A DNA stretch of 64,000 nucleotides, from contig NZ_JAIHLQ010000003.1 of assembly GCF_019733355.1 (NCBI RefSeq), positions 216,947 to 280,946 on the forward strand, written 5' to 3'. Under the pieces are notes generated by a model. The model saw only the letters and a program-made list of their open reading frames with translations. It ran no database searches and had not been told where the DNA came from. Each line of letters begins with the position of its first letter. Positions within the stretch are counted from its first letter, which is position 1. Positions 17,517-25,497 of this stretch are shown here, piece after piece. This DNA comes from Pseudomonas baetica (GTDB lineage: Bacteria; Pseudomonadota; Gammaproteobacteria; Pseudomonadales; Pseudomonadaceae). A program made the translations under genes and the position numbers.

Positions 17517-19686
17517 CTTCACGGTAGCGTCCTTGTGCCTTGAGTGTGATCACGCTGAGGTTGAGTGGCGCCAAGACTTCATCCAGCGCCTGCATCACCC
17601 CTTTGGCCATTTCTCGGCTGCCACACACCAGCACTTGTGCGCCTTTTTCAATCAAGCGGCGCAACGCGAGCGCGTCGCTGATTAACCGGTCTTGCACGTA
17701 ACTACGATCCTGAACCTGGGAAAAAACGGCGCGCAGGGCGGTGAGGCGCCGGTCTGCCAGATAACGGTTGAGCTCCGGTTCGTAGAGGAAGTCGGAAGCG
17801 GGGTTGCGTCCGCCCCAATACAAGTGCATCGGGTGCCGCGCCTTGTTGTTGCGGATAAAACCGGCCAGTGGGCCAATGCCAGTACCGGCGCCGATCAGAA
17901 TGACCGGGTGGGTTCCGGATGCCGGACGAAATTGCGGGTTGGGCTGGATAAACGCCTCGATCGTCGCGCCGATGTTCAAACCATGCAGGAATTGTGAGCA
18001 GACGCCGCCTTCATGTTTGCGTACACAGATTTCCAGAACGCCGTCTTCTGCGCTGCTGGCCAGCGAATAAAAACGCGGAACCGGGCTGCCCGGCGGGACA
18101 ATGGCGACCAGATCGCCGGCCTGAAAGCTCGGCAGTGCGCCGGCTGCCTTGAAGCGCAGGACGTGAGTGGGGGCATTGACTTGCTCGCCATAGGCGATGC
18201 ATTCCGTCAGGACCAGTTGCTGGGTGCGCGGGTGGTTGGGGCGGTGAACCAGCGTCAGTTCGTGACCCAGCACTTCGCCCAGGGCCGCGCCCCAGCGAGC
18301 AAATTCCTGTGGAGACTGACGGTTGACCGTTTCCAGTCCCAGCAACGGCGAACCGCCGGCTTGTTCCATCGCTTGTTGAACCTGGTGGGCGTACTGACAG
18401 AATTGCGCAAACTGGCTGTCCCCCAAACCCAGTACCGCAAAAGGCTGGCCAGGCGTGAGGCCGACTTGGCTCAGCCGCGTGAGGAACCGTGACGCCGAGG
18501 CCGGAGCGTCGCCGTCACCGTGGGTTGCGGTGAGGATGAGTATCCGCTGAGCGCCGTGGTAATCGGCTTTCCATTCATTCAGCGCGGCGCTATGGACTCG
18601 GTGGCCTGCCTGGTGCAAGGCGTCGTGCAAGGTTTTGGCAAAACCCCAAGTGCTGTTGTTTTCACTGCCCACCAGAATCACGCTGTCGGCGGAGTGGGCC
18701 GGGCTGTTGTGGTCGATCGTCGCGCCAGCCTTGCGCCGGCGCCACCAGAGCAGGATGCCGGTCACGCTCATCAACGGCACGCACAGGGCGCAGAGGCCAA
18801 GCGGCAGGCCCAGCCACCAGAGGCCTTCGCCGGTGTGCAACTGGTAAATCAGCTCGTAAAGGTTACGCATCGCGTCATGAGCTTGATAGGACAGCAAGTC
18901 GCCGTTGACCGGATCGACATAGCCGTCGCCCTGAGCGGTGCGCAGGGAAAACACGTCTTGCGGGTTGTCGGCGCTCGGATAGACCAGTTCGCGCAGGTCA
19001 TTCAGGTCGACGGCCAGCAAGGCTGGCAGGCTGGCCACAGGCAAGGCCGGGCCGGCGCTGATGTGAGAGGGGAAGTCTGGCTCGTTCTGAGTGCCGTCGG
19101 CGATCAAACCGAACGTGGTGCCGGACATGTATAGCCCGCTCACGGCCGACAGCAGCAGCCCGAGCAACGCCAAGCGCCCGACTTCGGCGTGCCAGCGCTG
19201 GCTGAATGTGCCGCGCAGTGGCCGCAGAAGATTGCGCCAGCCACCCAGACGCCGCGCCAGCAACAACGCGCCGGACACCGACAGGATCAACATGAACAGC
19301 GCACCGACGCCCGCCACCCCGTGACCGGGTGTCCCGAGGAACAGCGAGCGATGCAGGTCTTTGACCCAGCGCGAGAAGCCGGACGGCTCGTAAGGCGCCA
19401 GACCTTGGCCTGTCAGTGGATCGACCTTTTCAGCGCCGGAGCGCCCGTCCTGGCGGTAATAGACGATGACCGTCCCGGACGCCGTCCGCTGGATTTGCTC
19501 AACCCCCGGAAAATGCTCGCCGACACGCCCGGCCAACTGGCCGACGCTGAGCTGTCCGGCAGCGGTTGAAGTGTTGTGCAGACGTTCCAGCGCAGGATCA
19601 ACGGACATTATGGCGCCGCTGATGGCCAACAACATGACCAGCAGAGCGGCAATCAGACCGGGCAGTGAGTGGAACTGGCGAAGCAT
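17506..19686 (-). CDS. PepSY-membrane / flavodoxin / FAD-NADPH reductase fusion
   Basis: A 726-residue inner-membrane flavoprotein. Residues 1-330 are a PepSY_TM region with about four membrane segments (LIAALLVMLLAISGAIM, ALFMLILSVSGALLLARRL, LALLGLLLSAVSGLYMSG, LGLCALCVPLMSVTGILLWW) and PepSY-like loops. Residues about 345-480 are a flavodoxin domain (LVGSENNSTWGFAKTL, LTATHGDGDAPAS, LGLGDSQFAQFC). Residues 500-726 are a CysJ-like reductase with RFYSLASS, GGVCSQFLHG, GAGTGIGPLAGF and VCGSREMAKGV. It should pass electrons from cytosolic NADPH through FAD and FMN into the membrane. It lies 24 bases after the DUF2271 gene and overlaps apbE. PiuB-like iron-reductase roles are plausible but unproven. 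Confidence 0.88.
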   Translation of the reverse strand: MLRQFHSLPGLIAALLVMLLAISGAIMSVDPALERLHNTSTAAGQLSVGQLAGRVGEHFPGVEQIQRTASGTVIVYYRQDGRSGAEKVDPLTGQGLAPYEPSGFSRWVKDLHRSLFLGTPGHGVAGVGALFMLILSVSGALLLARRLGGWRNLLRPLRGTFSQRWHAEVGRLALLGLLLSAVSGLYMSGTTFGLIADGTQNEPDFPSHISAGPALPVASLPALLAVDLNDLRELVYPSADNPQDVFSLRTAQGDGYVDPVNGDLLSYQAHDAMRNLYELIYQLHTGEGLWWLGLPLGLCALCVPLMSVTGILLWWRRRKAGATIDHNSPAHSADSVILVGSENNSTWGFAKTLHDALHQAGHRVHSAALNEWKADYHGAQRILILTATHGDGDAPASASRFLTRLSQVGLTPGQPFAVLGLGDSQFAQFCQYAHQVQQAMEQAGGSPLLGLETVNRQSPQEFARWGAALGEVLGHELTLVHRPNHPRTQQLVLTECIAYGEQVNAPTHVLRFKAAGALPSFQAGDLVAIVPPGSPVPRFYSLASSAEDGVLEICVRKHEGGVCSQFLHGLNIGATIEAFIQPNPQFRPASGTHPVILIGAGTGIGPLAGFIRNNKARHPMHLYWGGRNPASDFLYEPELNRYLADRRLTALRAVFSQVQDRSYVQDRLISDALALRRLIEKGAQVLVCGSREMAKGVMQALDEVLAPLNLSVITLKAQGRYREDVY

Positions 19687-19710
19687 GTTCGGCCTCCAGA
19701 GTGGGCGGTA

Positions 19711-20181
19711 TTACAGGTCGTAAGTAAACGAATCGACATAGGTGCTGCCAGTCGCCGGCTGCCCCGACCCCTTTGAGGTCAGCGGCACACTGATGTCGGC
19801 TCGGCCTTCGCGCTTGTCCTCAACGGCACTGTCGATACGGATCTGATACCCGGCATCAATCAAGGCATCTGCCAGTTCAACACTGACCTTCAGCGTGCGG
19901 CCGCTGCCGACACTGGCGCCGCTGACGCCGTCGAATTCGCTGCGCTGCATGCCGCTGCCACGGGCCCAGTCGGTCAAGTGGCGGTAGTACTTGGCCTTCT
20001 TGCCAGCGACCCAAAGGGTTTTTTGGTATTGGCCATTGGCATCTGTGACGTAAATCGCCAGGTACGCATCGTTGCCGCTGTAGTTTTTGAGCTGAGTGGT
20101 CAGCGTCACTTCGCGCGCCTGGGCCAACCCCGGCAGAGCAATGGCACCGATGAGGCAGGCTGCAGCGATGATTTTTTTCAT
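19711..20181 (-). CDS. Secreted DUF2271 protein, probable flavinylation target
   Basis: A 156-residue periplasmic protein with Sec signal peptide MKKIIAAACLIGAIALPGLAQA and a single DUF2271 domain (KTLWVAGKKAKYYRHLTDWAR). Near residue 85 it reads FDGVSGASVGSG; the DGxSGAS part matches the (D)GxxSGA(T/S) motif to which ApbE attaches FMN. It is the first gene of an operon with a membrane reductase and ApbE. A role as a periplasmic flavin electron carrier fits the motif and the neighbours. Expression is probably controlled by the divergent two-component system. Confidence 0.85.
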   Translation of the reverse strand: MKKIIAAACLIGAIALPGLAQAREVTLTTQLKNYSGNDAYLAIYVTDANGQYQKTLWVAGKKAKYYRHLTDWARGSGMQRSEFDGVSGASVGSGRTLKVSVELADALIDAGYQIRIDSAVEDKREGRADISVPLTSKGSGQPATGSTYVDSFTYDL

Positions 20182-20328
20182 GTGGATGTCCTGTTTGAGC
20201 GTTGTGGCGAGAGCCTGTACCCGTTGGCTGACAGCAACCTGAAAGGCCCGGAAATAAATCTGCGATGACTATTCGGCGGCGCGTTCGGGCAGGTAGTACT
20301 CGTTGTCTGCGCCATACTGAAAACCTGC

Positions 20329-20344
20329 TGAATCTTCAGATTCA
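20329..20344. promoter_or_regulatory. Inverted repeat in divergent regulatory region
   Basis: TGAATC-TTCA-GATTCA lies in the 216-bp region between the divergent DUF2271 gene and the response-regulator gene. Position and symmetry suit an operator for the adjacent OmpR-type regulator, which would control both directions. Only the symmetry is seen; binding is inferred. Confidence 0.35.
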
Positions 20345-20397
20345 CGTCAGGTATCGCGGTTAGGGTGCGACACAACAACCATCACAGGAGGCGCCAG

Positions 20398-21057
20398 ATG
20401 CGGGTTTTATTGGTCGAGGACGCAGCCGGGCTGGGAGAGGCCGTGCGCGAGCAGATCGCCGATGACGGCCATGCCGTTGATTGGGTGCAACGCCTGGATC
20501 ATGCACGTAATAGCGTGAGTTCTACGCCTTATGATTTGATCCTCCTGGACTTGATGCTGCCGGACGGTCGTGGGCTGGATTTTTTGCGTCAGCAGCGTTC
20601 AGCCGGAGATACAACACCGGTGATCATCCTCACCGCTCAGGATCAGATATCCGATCGTATCGCCGGCCTCAATGCCGGGGCCGACGACTATCTGGTCAAA
20701 CCGTTCGACCTGTTTGAGTTGTCGGCCCGCGTGGCGGCCGTGGCCCGCCGTTACAGCGGTAACCCCAATCCGCAGATCAAACTCGCCGATTTGCAGGTCG
20801 ACATGAGTGCCCGCACGGTGATGCGCGCCGGTGTATTCGTCGACCTGACGTCGCGTGAGTGGGCGCTGTTCGAAGCGTTTGTCCAGCGCCCGAGCGCGCT
20901 GCTGTCCAAGTCGCAACTGGAGGAGCGTCTGTACGCGTTTGGCGCCGAAATCGAGAGCAACACCATTGAGGTCTATATCAGCCGGCTGCGTAAAAAACTG
21001 GGCCGTGACCTGATTGAGACTGTGCGTGGCATGGGTTACCGGTTGGCGTCCGTATGA
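20398..21057 (+). CDS. OmpR-family response regulator (QseB/PmrA-like)
   Basis: A 219-residue regulator. Its receiver (1-120) has acidic pocket VEDAAG, phospho-Asp in LLDLMLPDG (near 51), the Thr of ILTAQD and Lys in VKPFD. The winged-helix domain (125-219) has LTSREWALFEAFVQRP and NTIEVYISRLRKKLG. AGGAGG lies seven bases before the ATG at 20398, which decides the start. It overlaps the sensor kinase gene by four bases and is divergent from the DUF2271-reductase-ApbE operon, its likely target. Confidence 0.92.
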   Translation: MRVLLVEDAAGLGEAVREQIADDGHAVDWVQRLDHARNSVSSTPYDLILLDLMLPDGRGLDFLRQQRSAGDTTPVIILTAQDQISDRIAGLNAGADDYLVKPFDLFELSARVAAVARRYSGNPNPQIKLADLQVDMSARTVMRAGVFVDLTSREWALFEAFVQRPSALLSKSQLEERLYAFGAEIESNTIEVYISRLRKKLGRDLIETVRGMGYRLASV

Positions 21058-22397
21058 AGTCGCCCTCAAGCCTGCAAAAACGCCTTGGCCTGGGATTGAC
21101 GCTGGGTATGACGCTACTCTGGCTGGGCGCGACAGTGGGGGCCTGGCTGGTGGTGCAGCATGAGTTGAACGAGGCGTTCGACAGTGCATTGGAGGAGACC
21201 GCACAACGCATCCTGCCCCTGGCGGTACTGGAAATCAGCAATCGTGAAGAGCCCCGTGAAGCTCAACATGTCGCCACCCTGAAAATGCACAACGAATACC
21301 TGACGTACGTGGTGCGCGATGCCAAGGGTAAGATTCTGATGCAGTCTCACGATGCCAATCCGAAGATCTTCAACCCACAACCGATTGAAGGCTTTTCCAC
21401 CACCCAAAAATATCGTCTGTACGGGGCCAGTGCGTTGCGCCAGACGTTGTTCATAGACATTGCCGAACCGTTAGGGCATCGCCGTGAAGCGGCCAGGGAA
21501 GCCTTGTTTGCCTTGCTGCTGCCGTTACTGGCGCTGATTCCCATCAGTCTATTGGGCACATGGTTGTTTGTTCGCATCAGCTTGCGCAGCGTGTTGGCCT
21601 ATCGTCGCGCGGTTGAAGCGCGCGGTGTGGGAGATCTGTCACCGATCAACGTGACGCGGTTACCGGCTGAAATCGACCCGTTGGCTGACGCGGTCAATCA
21701 CCTGCTCGAACGTTTGCGCAAGGCATTGGAGGCCGAGCGCAGTTTTACCGCCAATAGCGCCCATGAACTGCGCACACCGCTGGCCGCGACGCTGGCGCAG
21801 ATCCAGCGCTTGCGCCACGAAGCCCCAGAGGGGCCGTTACAAGTGCGTGCAGCGAAGATCGAAAACTCACTGCGCGAACTGGCGCGACTGTCCGAAAAGC
21901 TCATGCAACTGGCCAAGGCCGAAGGCGGCGGGCTGTTGTCCGAAACCCCGCAGGATCTGATTCCGTTGCTGGCTCATGTGGTCGATGAGTGGAATCACAG
22001 CAGCGGGCAACGTATCGAGTTGCAACTGCCCAAACAGCCCAGTGTTTATTCGTCGATTGATCCGGACGCTTTCGGCATCCTGTTGCGCAACCTGATCGAG
22101 AACGCGCTCAAGTATGGCGCGGCAGATCAACCGGTTCAGGTCAGCCTGACCCATCAGGCCGTTCTTCGCGTCATCAACGGTGGCCCGGCCGTGCCCGAGT
22201 CGGTTTTGCAACGTCTGACCGAACGATTTGTGCGAGGCACCCGTGAAGCCGGGGGGGCAGGGTTGGGATTGGCAATCGCCAAAACCATTGTGCAAGGCGT
22301 CAATGCGAGCATGGTTCTGGCATCACCTGCAACAGGTCGACTGGAGGGGTTTGAAGTGTGCATCTGTTTACCGCTTTGCTCGGCTAGCCAAAACTGA
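21054..22397 (+). CDS. Sensor histidine kinase (QseC-like)
   Basis: A 447-residue membrane kinase. Two membrane segments (about 13-33 and 155-175) flank a periplasmic sensor loop of about 120 residues. Then come HAMP (SVLAYRRAVEARGVGDLSPI), HisKA with SAHELRTPLA (near residue 240), and HATPase with NLIENALKYG and GAGLGLAIAKTIV. It is translationally coupled to the response regulator (ATGA). The ligand is unknown. The neighbouring flavin-redox operon suggests a metal or redox cue, which is inference. Confidence 0.92.
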   Translation: MKSPSSLQKRLGLGLTLGMTLLWLGATVGAWLVVQHELNEAFDSALEETAQRILPLAVLEISNREEPREAQHVATLKMHNEYLTYVVRDAKGKILMQSHDANPKIFNPQPIEGFSTTQKYRLYGASALRQTLFIDIAEPLGHRREAAREALFALLLPLLALIPISLLGTWLFVRISLRSVLAYRRAVEARGVGDLSPINVTRLPAEIDPLADAVNHLLERLRKALEAERSFTANSAHELRTPLAATLAQIQRLRHEAPEGPLQVRAAKIENSLRELARLSEKLMQLAKAEGGGLLSETPQDLIPLLAHVVDEWNHSSGQRIELQLPKQPSVYSSIDPDAFGILLRNLIENALKYGAADQPVQVSLTHQAVLRVINGGPAVPESVLQRLTERFVRGTREAGGAGLGLAIAKTIVQGVNASMVLASPATGRLEGFEVCICLPLCSASQN

Positions 22398-22843
22398 GGT
22401 TTTTTGCGCATGCTGAGCCCGGCGTACTGAAACGCGCCATACCCCTTGAAACAGGGTTGTGATAGATAGAATCACCGACTTAGGCTGATTGATATTCACT
22501 ATGATCGGACGGCTCAATTTCAATTTTGCGCGTTCATGAAGTCTGTTTAGACTTCGCGGCAGCGCACGCCCCGTCGATTGACAGCCTGGCGGCAGATTTG
22601 CACAAATACGCCTCCTTGGTTCAAGCCGCATTGCCGGACAGATTCGGTGAGTGGGGGGATCGGCCGGGTAACGGAACTCCGGGCACGCGTTGATCTCTAT
22701 CGCCCAGAAAAAAAAGAATGTTGTGGCAGGCATACATTGCGTTTGCGACGTCGAGAGCCCTTTCCGTGTTTTGCGTTCAGGAAGAACCGGCGTCCTGTAT
22801 TCCTCGATCCCGACAGAAGTGATCATCATCATGAGGGAACAAG
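22398..22843 (+). promoter_or_regulatory. 446-bp intergenic region upstream of the T3SS activator gene
   Basis: No convincing gene lies here. Short open frames on both strands lack a ribosome site or recognisable protein sequence. It contains a perfect 7-bp inverted repeat with 4-nt loop (GAAGTCT 22538-22544, AGACTTC 22549-22555), which could be an operator or a weak terminator of the kinase gene. It must carry the promoter of the HrpS-like activator gene. No hrp box was seen. Confidence 0.4.
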
Positions 22844-23785
22844 ATGACTGGGGGCTTTTCGAACAATCACGCCGTACAGTGGGAACATGAAGTTCTCGAC
22901 ATTGTAGGGACGCTGCAAGCCTTTATCAGAAAGGCCGCGCCATTGAAGGTCGACATGGTGCTGGAGGGGGAAACCGGCACTGGCAAAGACACATTGGCGC
23001 GTCGAATCCACGCGTTATCCTGCCGCGAAGGGCCGTTGATTGCGCTCAATTGCGCAGCGATTCCGGAGCAACTGGCCGAAAGCGAATTGTTCGGTGTCAT
23101 GGCCGGCGCCTACACCGGTGCTTCCAAGTCTCGGGCCGGTTACATCGAAGCGTCCAACCACGGCACGCTTTACCTTGATGAAATCGACAGCATGCCGCTG
23201 CTGCTCCAGGCCAAGCTGCTGCGAGTGCTGGAAATGCGGGGTATCGAACGCCTCGGCTCGACACGCTTCGTGCCGCTGGATCTGCGCGTGATCGTCGCCA
23301 CCCAGACCCCTCTGGAAAAACTCGTGGAGGAGGGCAAGTTTCGCCGGGACCTGTTCTTTCGTCTCAACGTCATCAAGATTCAGCTACCGACCCTGCGCTC
23401 GGGCTTGCAACATATCCAGCCGCTGTTTCAGCGCTTCGTCAATGAAGCCGCTGTGCGCCATCACCAACCCATCCCCGAGCCCGACCCTGATCTGCTCAAG
23501 CGCCTGCTCAGCCATCGCTGGCCGGGCAATATCCGCGAGCTCAAATGCGCAGCCGAGCGGTTTGTGCTCGGGATGCCGCCTCTGCAGACGGACGATCCCT
23601 GCGCTGACAGCCCATCCTGCGTGCCGCTCAAAAGCTATTTGCGCCTGTTCGAAAAAACCCTGATCCAGGATTGCCTGTCGCGCCATGCCAAGTGCATCGA
23701 CTCGGTCATCAGCGAACTGGGTATCCCCCGGCGCACCCTGTACCACCGCATGAAAAGCCTGAGCATAGATTCTCCCGAGCTCTGA
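22844..23785 (+). CDS. hrpS: HrpS/RspR-like sigma-54 activator without receiver domain
   Basis: A 313-residue bacterial enhancer-binding protein made of an AAA+ domain and a DNA-binding tail. Walker A is GETGTGKD (42-49), the sigma-54 contact loop GAYTGA is intact (88-93), Walker B is GTLYLDE (107-113), and the Fis-type HTH is VISELGIPRRTLYHRMKSL near the C terminus. There is no N-terminal sensor domain, as in HrpR/HrpS of P. syringae and RspR of P. fluorescens. Only one such gene is present, so it should work as a homo-oligomer. Its expected target is the sigma-54 promoter of hrpL at the other end of the cluster, with HrpV (repressor) and HrpG (anti-repressor) acting on it by analogy. Confidence 0.92.
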   Translation: MTGGFSNNHAVQWEHEVLDIVGTLQAFIRKAAPLKVDMVLEGETGTGKDTLARRIHALSCREGPLIALNCAAIPEQLAESELFGVMAGAYTGASKSRAGYIEASNHGTLYLDEIDSMPLLLQAKLLRVLEMRGIERLGSTRFVPLDLRVIVATQTPLEKLVEEGKFRRDLFFRLNVIKIQLPTLRSGLQHIQPLFQRFVNEAAVRHHQPIPEPDPDLLKRLLSHRWPGNIRELKCAAERFVLGMPPLQTDDPCADSPSCVPLKSYLRLFEKTLIQDCLSRHAKCIDSVISELGIPRRTLYHRMKSLSIDSPEL

Positions 23786-23819
23786 TCAGGGCTGCCGAGC
23801 GAAGATTCACTGCCATCGT

Positions 23820-23847
23820 GGAACCGCTTCCGAAAATCGCCCACTCA
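23820..23847 (+). promoter_or_regulatory. hrp box upstream of the pilin gene
   Basis: GGAACC (23820-23825), 15-nt spacer, CCACTCA (23841-23847): an exact match to the HrpL promoter consensus GGAACC-N15/16-CCACNNA. It should drive the pilin, harpin, hrpB-hrcJ-hrpD-hrpE transcript. Confidence 0.92.
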
Positions 23848-23878
23848 TTGTTCGAACACCATTGGGGTGTTCAAACAA
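23848..23878 (+). other. 5'-UTR hairpin of the pilin mRNA
   Basis: TTGTTcGAACACC (23848-23860) pairs with GGTGTTCaAACAA (23866-23878) around a 5-nt loop, with one mismatch. It begins right after the hrp box, near the expected transcript 5' end, 24 bases before the pilin ATG. A 5'-terminal hairpin could stabilise the mRNA of this abundant subunit; that role is inferred. Confidence 0.6.
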
Positions 23879-23902
23879 CCTTCGATTATCAGGAGTAACA
23901 CT

Positions 23903-24109
23903 ATGGCCGGTACCGCATCCCTTGGCGCTTCGATGGCTGCCATGACGAAGATGGACGCCACTGCTGCTGCAACCACCACCATGAACGCCGAGGCTCAGTC
24001 CAACAAGATGATGACCGATACCGTCAACGGTATCGCCAGCGCCTATCAGGACTCTGCGACCAAAGCGCAGAACGCTGCCCAGCAAACCGGCAAGGCGATC
24101 AACTACTAA
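23903..24109 (+). CDS. hrpA: HrpA-like type III pilus subunit
   Basis: A 68-residue Ala/Thr/Met-rich protein with no Cys or Trp (MAGTASLGASMAAMTKMD..., ending QQTGKAINY), predicted helical, the size and composition of Hrp pilins. Pilins of this class diverge so fast that position is the main evidence: first gene after a hrp box, before the harpin and hrpB. AGGAG sits eight bases before the ATG at 23903; a longer reading from 23867 would start inside the hairpin. It should polymerise into the extracellular Hrp pilus. Confidence 0.8.
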   Translation: MAGTASLGASMAAMTKMDATAAATTTMNAEAQSNKMMTDTVNGIASAYQDSATKAQNAAQQTGKAINY

Positions 24110-24118
24110 GTGGTCGTG

Positions 24119-24146
24119 GGCTCTCTCGACTTCGGTCGGGAGGGCC
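24119..24146 (+). other. Intercistronic hairpin with UUCG tetraloop
   Basis: A 12-bp stem (24119-24130 with 24135-24146, two G-U pairs) closed by C(UUCG)G lies 9 bases after the pilin stop and 31 bases before the harpin ATG. There is no U-tract, so it is unlikely to be a full terminator. It fits a 3' stabiliser or partial attenuator giving more pilin than downstream products. Confidence 0.65.
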
Positions 24147-24177
24147 ATGACTTGTGCAGTCAAGCAGGAGCACTTCT

Positions 24178-25099
24178 ATGTTTTCTTCTTCGATAAGCAT
24201 GCCGCAGACCAGCTCATTCCAAGGTGGTTTCAGCGCGGCCAACATGAGCGAATTCCAGAGCAACTCCGACAGCACCGCCGGGCAGATCGCCTCATTGCTG
24301 GGCGACGCGCTGTTTGAGAAAAACGGTAGCGGCGCGAACATCCGTGATGCGAAAAATCCGCTGCTCGAAATGATCGCCGACTACATGGACAAGAACCCGG
24401 AGCAGTTCGGCAAGCCCGACGATGCCACCGGCAAGGTGCGCAGTTGGCGCGATGAACTGGGTGAGGACAACTACCTCAACAGTGATGAAAAACAAGCTTT
24501 CACCAAAGGCCTGGAAGGGTTGATCAAAGACATTCTGGGGGGGAGGCGCCCAGGGCGGCGGCAACGCCAGCGCAGGTGCTGGCAGCGGCTGGAATCCTGG
24601 CGCGGGCAGCACGGGCGGTAACCAGAGCAGCGGCGGCATCCAGGATTTGCTGTCGTCGCTGCTCGGCAACCTCGGTGGGGAAAAGCTCGGCAACCTGCTC
24701 AAACCCACCGGCGATCCCATGCGCGATGCGCGAGGCGAAATGGCCTTTTCCAACGATGACAAGGACGTGCTCAAGGAAGTCGCGCGCTTCATGGACATGC
24801 ACCCCGAAGAGTTCGGCAAGCCTGACGGCAAATCCAAGGACTGGATGGGTGAATTGTCCGAGGGCGATCTGTTCATGTCCAAGGGTGAAAGCAAACAGTT
24901 CCAGAAGGCCATCGACATGATCCAAGGCGAGGTCAAGGGCAGTGCCCAGGGCAACTCGCTGGGGGGACTGTTTCCCAACGCCGAGCAGAACTTCCTCAAT
25001 GGCGGCGCCGGTAACACGTTGAAAACCGACGCCAGCATTGCGGCCGGCAACGTGCTTTCAGTGTTGGTGCAGCAAAGCACCACCAGCTATCGCGGCTGA
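24178..25099 (+). pseudogene. Harpin (HrpN/HrpZ-like), frame broken at a 7-G run
   Basis: The ATG at 24178 has CAGGAG eight bases upstream. The first 120 codons read as a harpin, then a G7 run (24537-24543) throws the frame and translation stops at 24621. In the next frame the protein continues at once as a Gly/Ser/Asn-rich linker (24542 on) and a second domain to a stop at 25099. Removing one G gives a single 306-residue protein with no Cys, low complexity and a glycine-rich centre, all usual for harpins. Both halves hold the motif (Y/F)MD(K/M)(N/H)PE(Q/E)FGKPD seen in Erwinia HrpN. It would be secreted by the pilus to help translocation. The shift may be a sequencing error, a loss mutation or a switchable tract. 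Confidence 0.85.
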
Positions 25100-25131
25100 G
25101 CGTAAACCTTCGTCCTGGCAGGAGAGCATGA

Positions 25132-25488
25132 ATGGCGATTACAGGGGTAACAGCTAACCACTCGGGTCTATCCGTTGCTGAAGGGCTGCCGCTCAGGCCG
25201 CCTGCCGAGGCGGACATTGCCTGGTTCAATGCGCAGATGCAGCAGGCGGCGACCCGTGCGCCGCGCGAGGATGCGCCTGATTCGGCGATCGCCCGGGCCT
25301 CCACAGCTTTGCAAAAGGACGCCGAAAAGGCCGACCGCGACTTGCAGCGAGCGTCACGCTCAACCGATCCGCAACAGGCATTGCAGGCCAACCGGTCGCT
25401 GTCCTCGTTTTATCTGGAAAGCTTGCTCAGCGCCAAACTGGTGAGCAAGGCCGCCCAGAGTGTGGAAAAACTCACCAGTCTTCAATAA
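25132..25488 (+). CDS. hrpB: HrpB (SctI-type inner-rod/adaptor protein)
   Basis: A 118-residue hydrophilic helical protein (SLSSFYLESLLSAKLVSKAAQSVEKLTSLQ at the C terminus). The position between harpin and hrcJ is the conserved place of hrpB in Hrp1 clusters, and the C-terminal amphipathic segment fits SctI proteins. GGAGAG lies six bases before the ATG. It is expected to form the junction between the export gate and the pilus. Confidence 0.8.
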   Translation: MAITGVTANHSGLSVAEGLPLRPPAEADIAWFNAQMQQAATRAPREDAPDSAIARASTALQKDAEKADRDLQRASRSTDPQQALQANRSLSSFYLESLLSAKLVSKAAQSVEKLTSLQ

Positions 25489-25497
25489 GGCCAGACC

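Noticed and set aside
22690..22890. A 66-codon frame just before the HrpS-like gene
   Set aside because: No ribosome site, unlikely composition, and it overlaps the start of the activator in another frame.
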